Of a DNA stretch of 64,000 nucleotides, positions 12,189 through 22,480 are shown piece after piece. The notes beneath the pieces are model-generated. The model was not told where the DNA came from. It saw nothing but the letters and a program-made list of their open reading frames with translations, and ran no database searches. A program made the translations under genes and the position numbers. Each line of letters starts with the position of its first letter. Positions within the stretch are counted from its first letter, which is position 1. The DNA is from Lamellibrachia satsuma. Its lineage: Eukaryota; Annelida; Polychaeta; Sabellida; Siboglinidae. Where the stretch lies: contig BSQZ01000029.1 in assembly GCA_033239005.1 (NCBI GenBank), positions 1,048,501-1,112,500 on the forward strand, read 5' to 3'.

Positions 12189-13075
12189 GGGAGTATCATT
12201 TTCACGCGGGAAGATGAAGAGAACAACAGCATGCCCTTCTTGGATGCGAAGTTCACCAGAAAGGAAGATGGCAGTGTGAAGCCTACAGTGTACAGGAAGA
12301 AGACGCACACCGACCAATACTTGAACTTTGCGTCCCACCACCCCAAACATCAGAAGTTAGGAGTGGTCAGAACCCTTATGCACAGGTGTGAGACAATAAC
12401 TTCAGAGGAGGGGGACAAGAAGGAAGAGGTGGAACACTTGAGATGAGCTCTAAGAGTATGTGGCTATCCGTCCTGGGCCTTGAACAAGGTGACAGATAGC
12501 TGTAAGAAGAAAAAGAACAAAAAAAAAACAAATGACAGAAATTACAGGAGCCAAGTAGTCATCCCATACGTAGAGGGGGTCTCAGAGAGAGTACACTGAG
12601 TACTGAAGAAATATGGAGTAGCAACAGCCATGCGTCCCCACATCACCCTCAGGCGCTTGTTGGTACATCCCAAGGACAAAGTAGAGCTAGAAGAACAAGG
12701 TGAACTGGTGTACCAAATACCATGCAAGAACTGTGGTGCTGAGTACATTGGGGAGACAGGAAGACTGCTAAAAACATGACTAGAGGAATACAGAAAGGAT
12801 GTAGACAACACAAAAAAAGAGAAATACACAAGGAGCGGGAAAAAAGATTGATGTCTACCATCAATAAATCCGCCCTTACAGACCATGTGACAACTGAAAA
12901 CCACATCATAGACTGGGAGAGAGTGAACATTGTAGACAAGGAACCCAACCAAAGAATCCGCCAAATCAAAGAAGCCATCTGGATCAGGAAAGCTAGAACA
13001 CTCATCAACAGAGACGAGGGCAATTACGAACTACCTCACGTGTACGATGACATCATTCAGCGTCATCGGTACTGA
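12189..13075 (+). mobile_element. Penelope-like element fragment (RT end plus GIY-YIG endonuclease)
   Basis: 12189-12446 reads FTREDEENNSMPFLDAKFTR, then KPTVYRKKTHTDQYLNF, the C-terminal side of Penelope reverse transcriptase. 12600-12776 reads TLRRLLVHPKDK and YQIPCKNCGAEYIGETGR, the GIY-YIG nuclease core (EYIGETGR). 12776-13075 continues to the typical end IRQIKEAIWIRKARTLINRD and a stop. A TGA right after the GIY-YIG core and frame changes near 12446 and 12540 show it is broken. The 5' part is missing. Confidence 0.85.
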
Positions 13076-13174
13076 TGAAGTCGAAAGCCTCTACCAGGTA
13101 AATTAAACACACCTTGGATATGAAAAATTAAAGTTATCTGATTTGAAAATGAACTGTCCTGAAGAATGTTCAGT

Positions 13175-13807
13175 AATAATCGAAACAACAGGCTTTATCA
13201 GCTAGCTGTGTTGGTTACCTGGTACCAGCTGGGGCTAGAATTGATCAGAAGACAGACCAGTGGAACAGAGGAATGCTGTTGCTATTTGCAATTAAAAGTG
13301 ACCTGTCAGGGCCCTTGACCTTGTCCCTGATATTATTTATTATGGGTCAGCTTGAATAAGCCATTGTCATTGCTGGCAAAGGATGCTGCCAAATGGCAGA
13401 TTATAATTTCTTTACTTTTTAGTTCTGTGGAGTAATCATTATTATGAATTTATTAAACATCTCAATATGAATTTATTCGTGAAAGTAAAATGTTGTTTAA
13501 TGCTGACGTAAGCCGGTAAAGCCATTGGCATTGCTGACAATGGGCAAAAATCGGTTCTGGTTCTCGATCCACGATGGGCTCACGAATATCAGCTTTTGGC
13601 CTGGCGACTATGAACAGTTTATGAAATTTCTTTGATGGTGGAGCGCCACCGGCAGCAGTGGTTTCACAAAAAATGTAACGAAAATATATTGTGAAATAAG
13701 TAAAAGTAACAGAGTAAAAAGTCGTGTTACTTTAGTTAAAACTACTTAGTTACAAGTAAAAGTATTTAGTAAAAATTCTACTTTTACTTTGTTACATGCC
13801 AACCCTG
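13175..13807 (+). mobile_element. Partial copy of the hAT MITE found at 21055-21900
   Basis: 13196-13362 matches 21702-21861 (GCTAGCTGTGTTGGTTACCT, AGAATTGATCAGAAGACAGA). Its right end TTGTTACATGCCAACCCTG (ends 13807) is the same terminus as that element. The left terminus is missing and unrelated sequence lies between 13363 and about 13690. Confidence 0.65.
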
Positions 13808-14686
13808 TGACTATGTACATAGTCATAATTAGTGTGTATTAATATTATACATGCGAGGCCAGAATTTATGTACATAAGTTGATGTAATACCTTTTTTGCA
13901 ATGCAGTGTTTTATTCATTCTTCTGATGTTTGAATGTGTGTTACTGTATCTAGACTAGTATATCACTTAATAATAACAATTAACTTCTATGGCGCCTATA
14001 TCCTCAGGAACCTGAGCTCAGAGGTGCAACAAAACAGAATCATTAAGCATAATCATGAACAGGGATGCTCAAAAGTCGTTATCAGAACAAGAGACAACTG
14101 AAGATTTATGGTGGAAATGAAATTTGGAATAAATGTCTTGATTTTTTTTGGAAGATAGCTATAGTTTCAGTGATGGGGAGTTCATTCCAGACCCTAGGCG
14201 CAGCGACAGAGAAAGCACATTTGCCCAAGTTAAGTTTTGTTTTAGGCACAATAAGTTGTTGTGAAATTGATGATCTCAGCTGCCTAGGGATATTTGAAAG
14301 ATGCAGGAGACAAGCTAAGTATACTGGTTGTTATGTAGATAGAGCACGATATGTAAGAGTGGGCAGCTTAAAATTAATTCAATAAGTAACAGGAAGCCAG
14401 TGTAACTGTTTAAGTGCCAGACAATTTTGTACTCGTTGGAGTTTAGCCAAGTCTCTTTTAGCAATGTTATTTAGTAATGAATTACCATAGTTAATGCCGT
14501 TGATATTGTTTTAGCAGTAGATATAATCATATAGATATGTGATGCCAAATTCGACGGAGATCACGTATATGATAGAAAAAGGATTTACATAAGTGCTTGA
14601 GATATATGCTGGCAACAGTTGAAATCACTTTTCAAACACATTTGCATTAACTGACAACATTTCTCTTGTTTGGATGTTCCTGGGAT
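13808..14686. repeat. Probable dispersed repeat of unknown class
   Basis: AATAACAATTAACTTCTATG, then GGCGCCTATATCC (about 13971) and GGGAGTTCATTCCAGACCCT (about 14176) resemble segments I associate with interspersed repeats in animal genomes. I cannot define ends or a class. The 106-codon open frame at 14065-14385 is not convincing. Confidence 0.35.
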
Positions 14687-14905
14687 GTTTAGTCTCACTC
14701 ACTGGTCATGGCCTTAGGACCTGATAAATGTTTAGTCCAACTCGTTGCTCATGGCCGTAGGACCTGATAAATGTTTAGTCTAACTCATTGCTCATGGCCG
14801 TAGGACCTGATAAATGTTTAGTCTAACTCATTGCTCATGGCCGTAGGACCTGATAAATGTTTAGTCTAACTCACTGCTCATGGCCGTAGGACCTGATAAA
14901 TGCTT
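14687..14905 (+). repeat. 43-bp tandem repeat, five copies
   Basis: The unit is TGTTTAGTCTAACTCATTGC, then TCATGGCCGTAGGACCTGAT and AAA. The copies differ at one or two positions. Confidence 0.93.
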
Positions 14906-15415
14906 TAGTGGTAAATGTTGTATAGTTTTTATTATCCAATTAAATCAGTACACTAATATGCAGTTATTATTGTGTGCGATACTGTGTATGCACAGTTGTG
15001 CAGAGAAAAGTTGGTTTTGCAAATTGGCTGGCCTACACATGGGTTTGTAGTTATTTGTTCTGGTTGAGCTGTGCCTGTTACTAGGAAGTTACATAACAGG
15101 ACTTAGCTTGGCCATCTGTAATAACATTTGGGGAATGTTGTTGTAACCTGAAAAATAAAGATGCCTTCTAGGACAGGAATCTACATAATAGAATGTCAGG
15201 AAATGTGTGTACAGTGTACACCCATTTTGCATTTAATAAAATTTTTATCCAAAAGCAAAAACATATATTACCAAGGGGCTTATTTTTGAGAGTTCAACAA
15301 TTATTCATCTAGGCTAAATGTGTAACCCACCATTCTGAGATGTTTGTAAATTTTGTATTTAAACATATTCACACTGCTAGCATTTACACAATCAATCGAT
15401 AATTTGGAAACAGTT

Positions 15416-15418
<3 letters not shown>

Positions 15419-15488
<70 letters not shown>

Positions 15489-15520
15489 CTAAAATGTGAA
15501 GAATAAAGCTTACATAGGAC
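15419..15520 (+). repeat. (TA)n tract with conserved right flank, copy 1
   Basis: About 65 bp of TA is followed by GTTACTAAAATGTGAAGAAT, then AAAGCTTACATAGGA. The same flank follows the TA tract at 16508-16604. Confidence 0.9.
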
Positions 15521-15535
15521 ATCCTCAAAAGTCAT

Positions 15536-15667
15536 TTCAGATCATTCATTGAATGAATGAATGATCTGAATTGTTGGATTGTTTCATTAAACCTCTTATT
15601 TACATTACAAGAAACTTGGTTCAGATATTCAGAGAATTCATACAAGTTTCTCATGAGGTAAATAAGA
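15536..15667. repeat. Two hairpins (15-bp perfect and 25-bp imperfect)
   Basis: 15536-15570: arms TTCAGATCATTCATT and its exact complement around GAATG. 15594-15618 and 15643-15667: inverted TCTTATTTAC...GAAACTTG arms with three or four mismatches. Confidence 0.8.
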
Positions 15668-15714
15668 TGTCTAATCATATAGGACATGTTTTCAATAGGC
15701 TGGAGAAATGTAGT

Positions 15715-15815
15715 TTAGTGTTGTGAGCAGTGTAGTGGTGTTGTGAGAAATGTAGTTGTGTTGTAAGCAGTGTAGTAGTGTTGTGAGAAATGTAGTGGTG
15801 TTGTGAGCAGTGATA
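15715..15815 (+). repeat. ~20-bp tandem repeat (TAGTGTTGTGAGCAGTG)
   Basis: Five units alternating GTGAGCAGTG and GTGAGAAATG. Confidence 0.85.
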
Positions 15816-16505
15816 GCCAGTCTGCTGTGTGTAATATTATACAGTGTAATTATCGTCTGCTCCAGATTATTGGATTGCCTATGCCAAAAGGGGAAACATT
15901 TATGCATTAGAGACAGATCTATATGCACAGATAACAACATATCTACATGGATTTATGCATTATGTTGCTTTGTAAATAATTGCAATTTATTTTATTAAAA
16001 CAGAATATTGCAGGTGTCATTTCAAAATTGTCATCATAGTTTTCGCTTGATGCCAGATTTTTCCTCATTTTGTGATCTCGCTGGACCTCACATTAGATAC
16101 GTCATTAGTTCAATATAAAATTATATATCGGTCACTGGGAGTATAAACGTCTGACAAAGTTAACTTTTTCAAAGAAAAATTATGTATAAACAGGTTTTTG
16201 TATATCTAGTTTGACATCAATCACCACGTGGCCTTATTGGTATGACACATTGGTGCGTTTTGTAAATATGCCATATTTCACTTTATCAGACGAAAATGTA
16301 CGCAACTGTATTACCATACAGTGAGGCTTTTTCGAAGACACTCTTTCTTTTAAAGCAAATTCCAGTGCTACCCTCGCTTTGAGAAACATATCTTTCCATT
16401 GTTCGATATTGGTGAGTAGTTCACTCAAACCACCTTTTCTAAGTGTCTTCAGATTTTTTTTAAAACAGCATATTATATTACATAAGGCAAAAACCAAACC
16501 GACCA

Positions 16506-16507
<2 letters not shown>

Positions 16508-16569
<62 letters not shown>

Positions 16570-16604
16570 GTTACTAAAATGTGAAGAATAAAGCTTACAT
16601 AGGA
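16508..16604 (+). repeat. (TA)n tract with conserved right flank, copy 2
   Basis: About 59 bp of TA followed by the same 35-bp flank as at 15484-15519. Confidence 0.9.
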
Positions 16605-17940
16605 ATTATATATATGCTAGGTCACACTATTTAAATTTTGGAAAGTATTGCGAATCTCAGTTTTAATTTAAAGAGAATTTGATGCCAGATATTATTAATA
16701 AATTACACGGATTAACAACGTGTTAAAATTATAGTGTGAACAGCTGTTATTCTTCATGAGACCATGAGACCATGAGACCATGTGGGCAATCTTTTCTCTG
16801 GAAAGTCAAGTATTGCAATGCACCTTATCTCTGTGATGCTAAAAGGGTCAGACCACAGTAGAACTTCCTGTTTATTGTTTCACATGAATGTAGGGCATAT
16901 TAAATTGTGATATATGTGAAATTAAGCAATTCATATTATGTGACATAAGTGCAATTGAGCAAGCATATTCCCAGGTTTGTTTTTAGAAGCTGTTGGCTGT
17001 GAAATAGTGGATTGTTTTTAGAGTTTAACAGGCGGAGGAATTTATGGGAATTTTTCTGCTATGGGCGCATGAATACATGGATATTTTTGTAAACATTGAC
17101 AGGCATTGCATGTGAGGACGTTTAAAAAGAACTGAAGGTATGTGGTTTTGACAAAACTTGTTCAGCATGTCATTGAGGTGATGTGAAAATTTTTCAGATT
17201 TTTTGATGGTCAAGTTTTCTTATAATCAGACAAAATGTCAACATGGCCACCAATGTAATTTTGCACTGTGGTCTGATCTCTAGATACAAACCTTCTCAAA
17301 GTCACCATCAAGAGTAATGCCAAATGTTAGAGTGAACCTTCATCCCAAAGATAACATTGTTTTTATTATGCATTGTGTGTGTGCCACATACAGCTGACAG
17401 GGAAGTGTGACATCTAACAGAATCAATACTAAGTCTCGCCAGTGTTTTATGTCTAGTCAACCGAGTAAAATTTGCTAGAACTGCCAAAAATGGCTTCATG
17501 TCGAAATCTTGCATTATGGGCATCACTAGTAAGACACACCAGTGACTGTTGATCTAAACATGTAATGTATACATTTTACTTTATCAGACAAAAATTTCTG
17601 CAGTTATTTGCATCACCCCAGGAAAGTCATCGGTAGACAATAAGTTTATAACGGCACCATGATGTTTATTTGTACATTTAATGCATTAGTTGTTTGTCAA
17701 AATGGCATATATCTCCTTAATATAGCAAAGATTGCCCCAAATAGTATATACCATCTGAGAAGTGCCATGGAATGGAATGGAAATAAATAGTGAGAGAGTC
17801 TCTATTCAAGGTATACTGACAGGGGAAATGTGGGATCTAAATCTATACTGTGCAACGTGTTTGCCATAAAACTAAGTACAGCTGTACTGGGTCATATGTG
17901 ATGAACAGTATTACATGGTGAAGTGGTTAGGAGTGACATG
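16605..17940. other. No feature recognised
   Basis: AT-rich. It contains a triple ATGAGACC repeat (about 16756-16782). No credible gene. Confidence 0.45.
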
Positions 17941-18340
17941 TTCTGTACATTTGCCAAATTGTGAGGTTCCAAGACACACATAGGTTAACAAGTGTAGGAC
18001 TACTTGTCCACTTGCCATCTCGACTTGTTACTTTGCATAGCAATCATGTTCAGTCTTGTTCTTGTTAAATCTTGTGTTACAATAAGTGTTTCTGGTCATT
18101 TGTTTAGCACTGTTGAACTAGTAGTTTTCTAACACTTGATTTACGCTAAGCGAATACGTGTGGTGTGTTTCATATTACTACTATGATGGAACTTGAGACA
18201 TCTGTGCACTAGGCACCCTTCACATTGTCTGAGTCTATTCCCTACATCTACCAGTTCTAGCATGTGTGTTGTAACATGCCACTTATACACATCATCACCT
18301 GCTATTTCTCACTACACTCACAGCCAATGTGTGAACACCA
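17941..18340 (+). repeat. Dispersed repeat copy 2
   Basis: Nearly identical to 5697-6072 and lacks the insertion found there. A short related segment (CTTGTCCACTTGCCATCT) also follows the LINE at 53541, so the family may be a LINE 3' region. Confidence 0.8.
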
Positions 18341-18414
18341 GCGGCGCAACATTCATGAGTAGTTTTTGTTCCTGAAGGTTTTATGCTTGGATTACCTTCG
18401 TGCACTGCATACAG

Positions 18415-18772
18415 GGAACAGTAGCTCGGAGGGTAGAGTGACAGGCTATCATTGAGAAGTCCACCTGTCATTTCGAAACTTGGGCAGTTTTGTTCACCTC
18501 ACTTTACCTTTTGTCTTTCGGAAGAAACACTAAAAGGTGTTGGTCCCTTCTACCTGGTGTCTATGCCAGTGGAAGTAAAAGATCCTATGCAGGAAATTAA
18601 AAAAACTGTCCTGGGCTCACAGAGCTGGTGATCTCAATCTACAAAAAGCCATATGAGTGCAACATCAGCTGCTGCTAAAACCATGCTCTGATGATGGAGT
18701 TAGTGCCACAAGTGCCTTGTCTAGGCAGATACCAGTGCTATACATAAGACTACATTATTATTGTTATTACTA
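18415..18772 (+). mobile_element. tRNA-derived SINE
   Basis: The start has a Pol III A-box-like GTAGCTCGGAGGGTAGAG (18421) and a B-box-like ATTTCGAAACTTGGG (about 18470). A body follows with TCTTTCGGAAGAAACACTAA and AGTGGAAGTAAAAGATCC, then an ATT-rich tail (CATTATTATTGTTATTAC). The tRNA-like head and TCTTTCGGA segment are usual for invertebrate tRNA SINEs. Confidence 0.65.
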
Positions 18773-18775
18773 CAC

Positions 18776-19237
18776 ATATTAATGAATATAAGAATTAATC
18801 TATAAATGCCACCATTGATGTATATTCACATGAAACAGGCTGTAGTGTAAATTTAGATCCTGATCCTCCCATAATAGTTCCTAGAACAATTTATAATGAG
18901 TCAGTTACCACCCCTAGATATTAATATATTTTAGTGTAATTTCAATTTTATTATATAACTAATTCATGTCCTAGGGTAATAAATCATGCTGAAACCCCAC
19001 AATGCCGGCAATTGAATCAATGAATGTATATGTAAAATAGGACGGAAAAAAGAATGGGTGACACCACACTATGAATTGATAAAAAAATGTGTACTCTTTT
19101 TTCTGGGGGCTCTAAACTCGAACATATCTATAATCTCTGCATGCATTCAGACACTTTATGATAATTTCAAGATCACAAAATTTAATCAAATGTAAATTTA
19201 CCCGGGCAACCACCAGCTTCGACGCTGCAGAACTGGT
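18776..19237. other. No feature recognised
   Basis: AT-rich intergenic DNA. Confidence 0.4.
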
Positions 19238-19492
19238 TCATTTCGTTTTGGAGGGATGACACTCATTGCTGCTTTCACCGTCATCTTTTCGTTTTTCTCT
19301 CAATTTTCTGGGGTCTGGGGGGTTAATTGTTGGTACAGTGTGTTCTTCCAATGATATGTTTTTCTTGTGTTTCATCCGTACCTTCAATTCCTCGCCAGGC
19401 TTGTAGGACTCACCAGTGAAATGTGCCTCACATATATGACAGTTTGTACGCGACTCGTCATCCGGCATCACAAAGTCGGCGCGTTTTAACAC
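19238..19492 (-). pseudogene. Partial THAP zinc-finger domain
   Basis: This minus-strand frame reads KRADFVMPDDESRTNCHICE followed by AHF and, later, EHTVPTINPP. The CxxH (CEAHF) and the xVPTI motif in this order fit the second half of a THAP DNA-binding domain (C2CH zinc finger). The first half (the Cys pair and the Trp) is absent: upstream on the minus strand two stops interrupt a possible continuation. A basic Lys/Arg-rich tail follows to the stop. It could be an exon of a THAP protein or a P-element/THAP transposase remnant. Confidence 0.5.
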
Positions 19493-20335
19493 ACCATTTC
19501 ATTAGACAAAAGACAACGCAAATCTGTCATGGAGATAATCTCTGGCATTCTTCAAGTTCTCGTGTGTTCCACGTGTTTCTAAATAAAAGCACGTGTTTCT
19601 CCTCGGGCTGGGAAAGACCCATATTTGTTGCTCATTTAACAAAATTTGCGCAATTGTAAAAATATGTTGCCATCTCATTTGGTCATAATGTTATGTTTCC
19701 TATCATTATCTGTAATTAAAATAAATAGAAAAAATGGTCGCTACATAGCCTTAAGAAGGGACCAAAGGTTTTTAGTATCTCTTCCGAAATACCTACTTCC
19801 AACTTCCTTCCCATATGACTGGGTTCAAACTCAGTATCACTTGTCTGGAGGCAAACCCAAACCACTGTGCCAATTACTAAGTGGGTTAGGGTCAGGTTAG
19901 CTTTTACTGACTGTGGTATGTCTATTTAAAATGACAGGTGAAACCCTCTACTACTGACTTGGGAGTCAGACAAGTATTTACTTCTACACCGTGGGCAGAA
20001 GGACAGACTGTAAGAATGACCCCTGTTGATCCTGCCACAGATCTGCAACAGTTTCTTTTTCTACACTCATAAAAAATCTGGATATCTGTCACGTTTGGCT
20101 TGAACAAATGTCTAATCTAAGTATAATTGAGTGTTCATTCTTTTAAAATCAACGACCATTTGTTAACAAATTAAATGTTAAATGACAACAGGTCAAACTG
20201 GATTTGAAACAGGATCTCTCTAAATAGAGGGGCTGTGTTGTATACTAGGTAAACAAAAAATCTAGCTTGTTACTGATTAAGTAGAATGATTCAGTGTTCT
20301 GTGACTCTAACCAAGAGAGGCAGTTGAGATAGTGA
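19493..20335. other. No feature recognised
   Basis: No credible reading frame or repeat. Confidence 0.4.
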
Positions 20336-20640
20336 AACTGCTGCCAGGCGTACATGTTAAGTCTACTGCATTCGCCAGGAGACTCCTGGAAATCCACCAA
20401 ATCTCCTGATCTCCTGGAAAGGAGAACCAATCTCTTGGATTTTCAGTGAAACCAAAGCAAAATTTTTTTTCTGTTATTTTCCGAACTCGGCATGGCCTAA
20501 TTGTGTTTTATTTCCGGCTGACTCGAGTATGTTTTTCTGTGTCAATAGAAAGTGTTTAATACCATGGACTAGTTCAGCGAAGAAGAAGAAATATGCTGCA
20601 AAATACATAATGCCACAGTGACAAGAGACTGACGTTTGCA

Positions 20641-20940
20641 TACTGTAGAGTGTGCAATACGCACATAAACGTAGCGCACAGTGCAGTGCGATTTCCACTC
20701 CTCGCACGTTTGATGACAACTCTCTCTGTGATCACCCACAGCAACACCTGCAGCGAACGTGTGTTCTCGATGTGTCGAAAGATCGACACTGACTCTCAGT
20801 CACAGCTGGGCAACAACACCCTGCGTGTGCTACTGTCATGCAAAATCAAAACAGACGATCATTGCTATTCCTTTATGCCAGAGAAGGATCTCAAGTCGGC
20901 CAAGGTTGCAACATGGGATTATGTGAAGGATCACCAGTAA
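20641..20940 (+). pseudogene. hAT transposase C-terminal (dimerisation) region
   Basis: The frame reads FPLLARLMTTLSVITHSNTC, then SERVFSMCRKI, NTLRVLLSCKI and AKVATWDYVKDHQ, ending in TAA. The SERVFS block and the LxxLLxxK region are the hAT family C-terminal signature. No N-terminal part is present, so it is a fragment. Confidence 0.8.
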
Positions 20941-21054
20941 ATGTGTAGGCTTGTGTCTGTTGTGCATGCTCTGTGAGATCGACATGGACATTATTCTTTT
21001 TTAGTAGATTTGCTATATATGTGTGTGGGTTTTCATCAGTTATACGCGTGTGCC

Positions 21055-21900
21055 CAGGGTTGACAGAATTGCTTTAATTTTGTACTTGAGTAAAAGTAAT
21101 TCACCTAAAAACTACTTGAGTAAGAGTAAAATTACTTTGAAGTAAAAGTACAAGTAAAAGTACAACACTTAGAAATAACAATGAAGTCATTAGTCATATT
21201 ATATAAATTACACAAGTTGCATCTGACAACTGTTTTGCAACCACTCTGCCTATAACAATGTGTTCCCAGACAGCCTTAGCTGGTCAGTCGGTCTGCCAAC
21301 GTTGAACACGGTGTTCACTTGGATGCTTGGAAAATTACATTATCTTTAATGAGAGCCTACAACATCAAATAATTTCAGTTAAATACAGAACTTAATTAAT
21401 GATGAGGCACGATCTGTCTTTTTATCGACCTGTTCCACTGGGGTAAGGGAGGAGCTAGATTGTAGGATATATACGCAGGTGTGATTTTATCTGAGTAGGT
21501 AGATGGTCAGTCCAGTACTAGTAGTAGCCTCTCAGGGAAACTGGTCAGAGGTAATTCAACCTAGCATTGCCCATAATAAAATTAACAAAGTCATTTCATG
21601 CCTAGCTGATGAAGCCATCTGCCTTGTGAACCCCTGGCCACCTTCTCATGTCTTCCCAGACATGTCTTATCAGCTCACACAAACACTGAAACAAAACGCT
21701 TTAGCAGCTAGCTGTGTTGGTTACCTGGTACCAGGTGGGGCTAGAATTGATCAGAAGACAGACCCGTTCAACAGAGGAATGCTGTTGCTAATTGCGATTA
21801 AAATTGACTTGTCAGTGCCCCTGTCCCTGTCCTTGATATTATTTATGGGTCAGCTTGAATCGGTACAAAAGTACTTTTACTTTGTTACATGCCAACCCTG
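21055..21900. mobile_element. 846-bp hAT-type non-autonomous element with 8-bp duplication
   Basis: The ends CAGGGTTGACAG and, inverted, CAGGGTTGGCATGTAAC are flanked by CGTGTGCC at 21047-21054 and 21901-21908. Inside the ends are ACTTGAGTAAAAGTA-type motifs. A 167-codon open frame starts inside at 21503 but reads past the right end and resembles no transposase I know. Confidence 0.88.
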
Positions 21901-22480
21901 CGTGTGCCTGTCATGCATGGTAAAGTCACCCTGCATGCTCTATATGAGATCGACATGGGCGTTATTCTTCTGTGCTAAATGTCTAGAGCTGATGAGTTAT
22001 TTGTGAATATATATATATAAAATGTGTGTGCTTTTGTATCATATATGAACTGTTTATGATTGGTGATAATAAAACATGGTTGTTACTGTCATGGTAAGTA
22101 TTCTTTTTGTAATATTTTGTTCTCTTAGACCCTTCAATTTACTTACATAAGTCCCTGATTTTCCGAGACTACCCGATTTACGTATAAATCCCCATTTTTT
22201 TAGACCCTCAGAATCTCCTGGATTGGCATTTCTGAAACTTAACATGTATGCTGCCAGGTTGTAGGGCTCTGACATCCAAGTTCACAGCACTGGTGCTTTA
22301 CTGGCACTATTGTTAAAACTATAGTACTAGTTTTGTTTGCTAACTGTAGGGTTTGTAGTTCTGGAAATAGTTCTTGGCTTTTTTACAAACAAGGACTGGA
22401 TGTGTATGAAATGCCACATAAATGTTTTATCAATAACTAATTGATGTATTTCTATGTCCACCCACAGCTAGTGACACAAG

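Larger units (their letters stand above)
20336..22262 (+). mobile_element. hAT transposon remnant with inverted ends, host of a nested element
   Basis: GCCAGGCGTACATGTTAAGT at the left is matched in inverted form at the right (CAGCATACATGTTAAGTTTC, about 22240-22262 on the minus strand). Between them lies a hAT transposase C-terminus and the 846-bp nested element. Terminal bases and target duplication were not resolved. Confidence 0.5.

Noticed and set aside
18415..18500. A tRNA gene
   Set aside because: Only A- and B-box-like segments are present and no cloverleaf can be drawn; it fits a SINE head.
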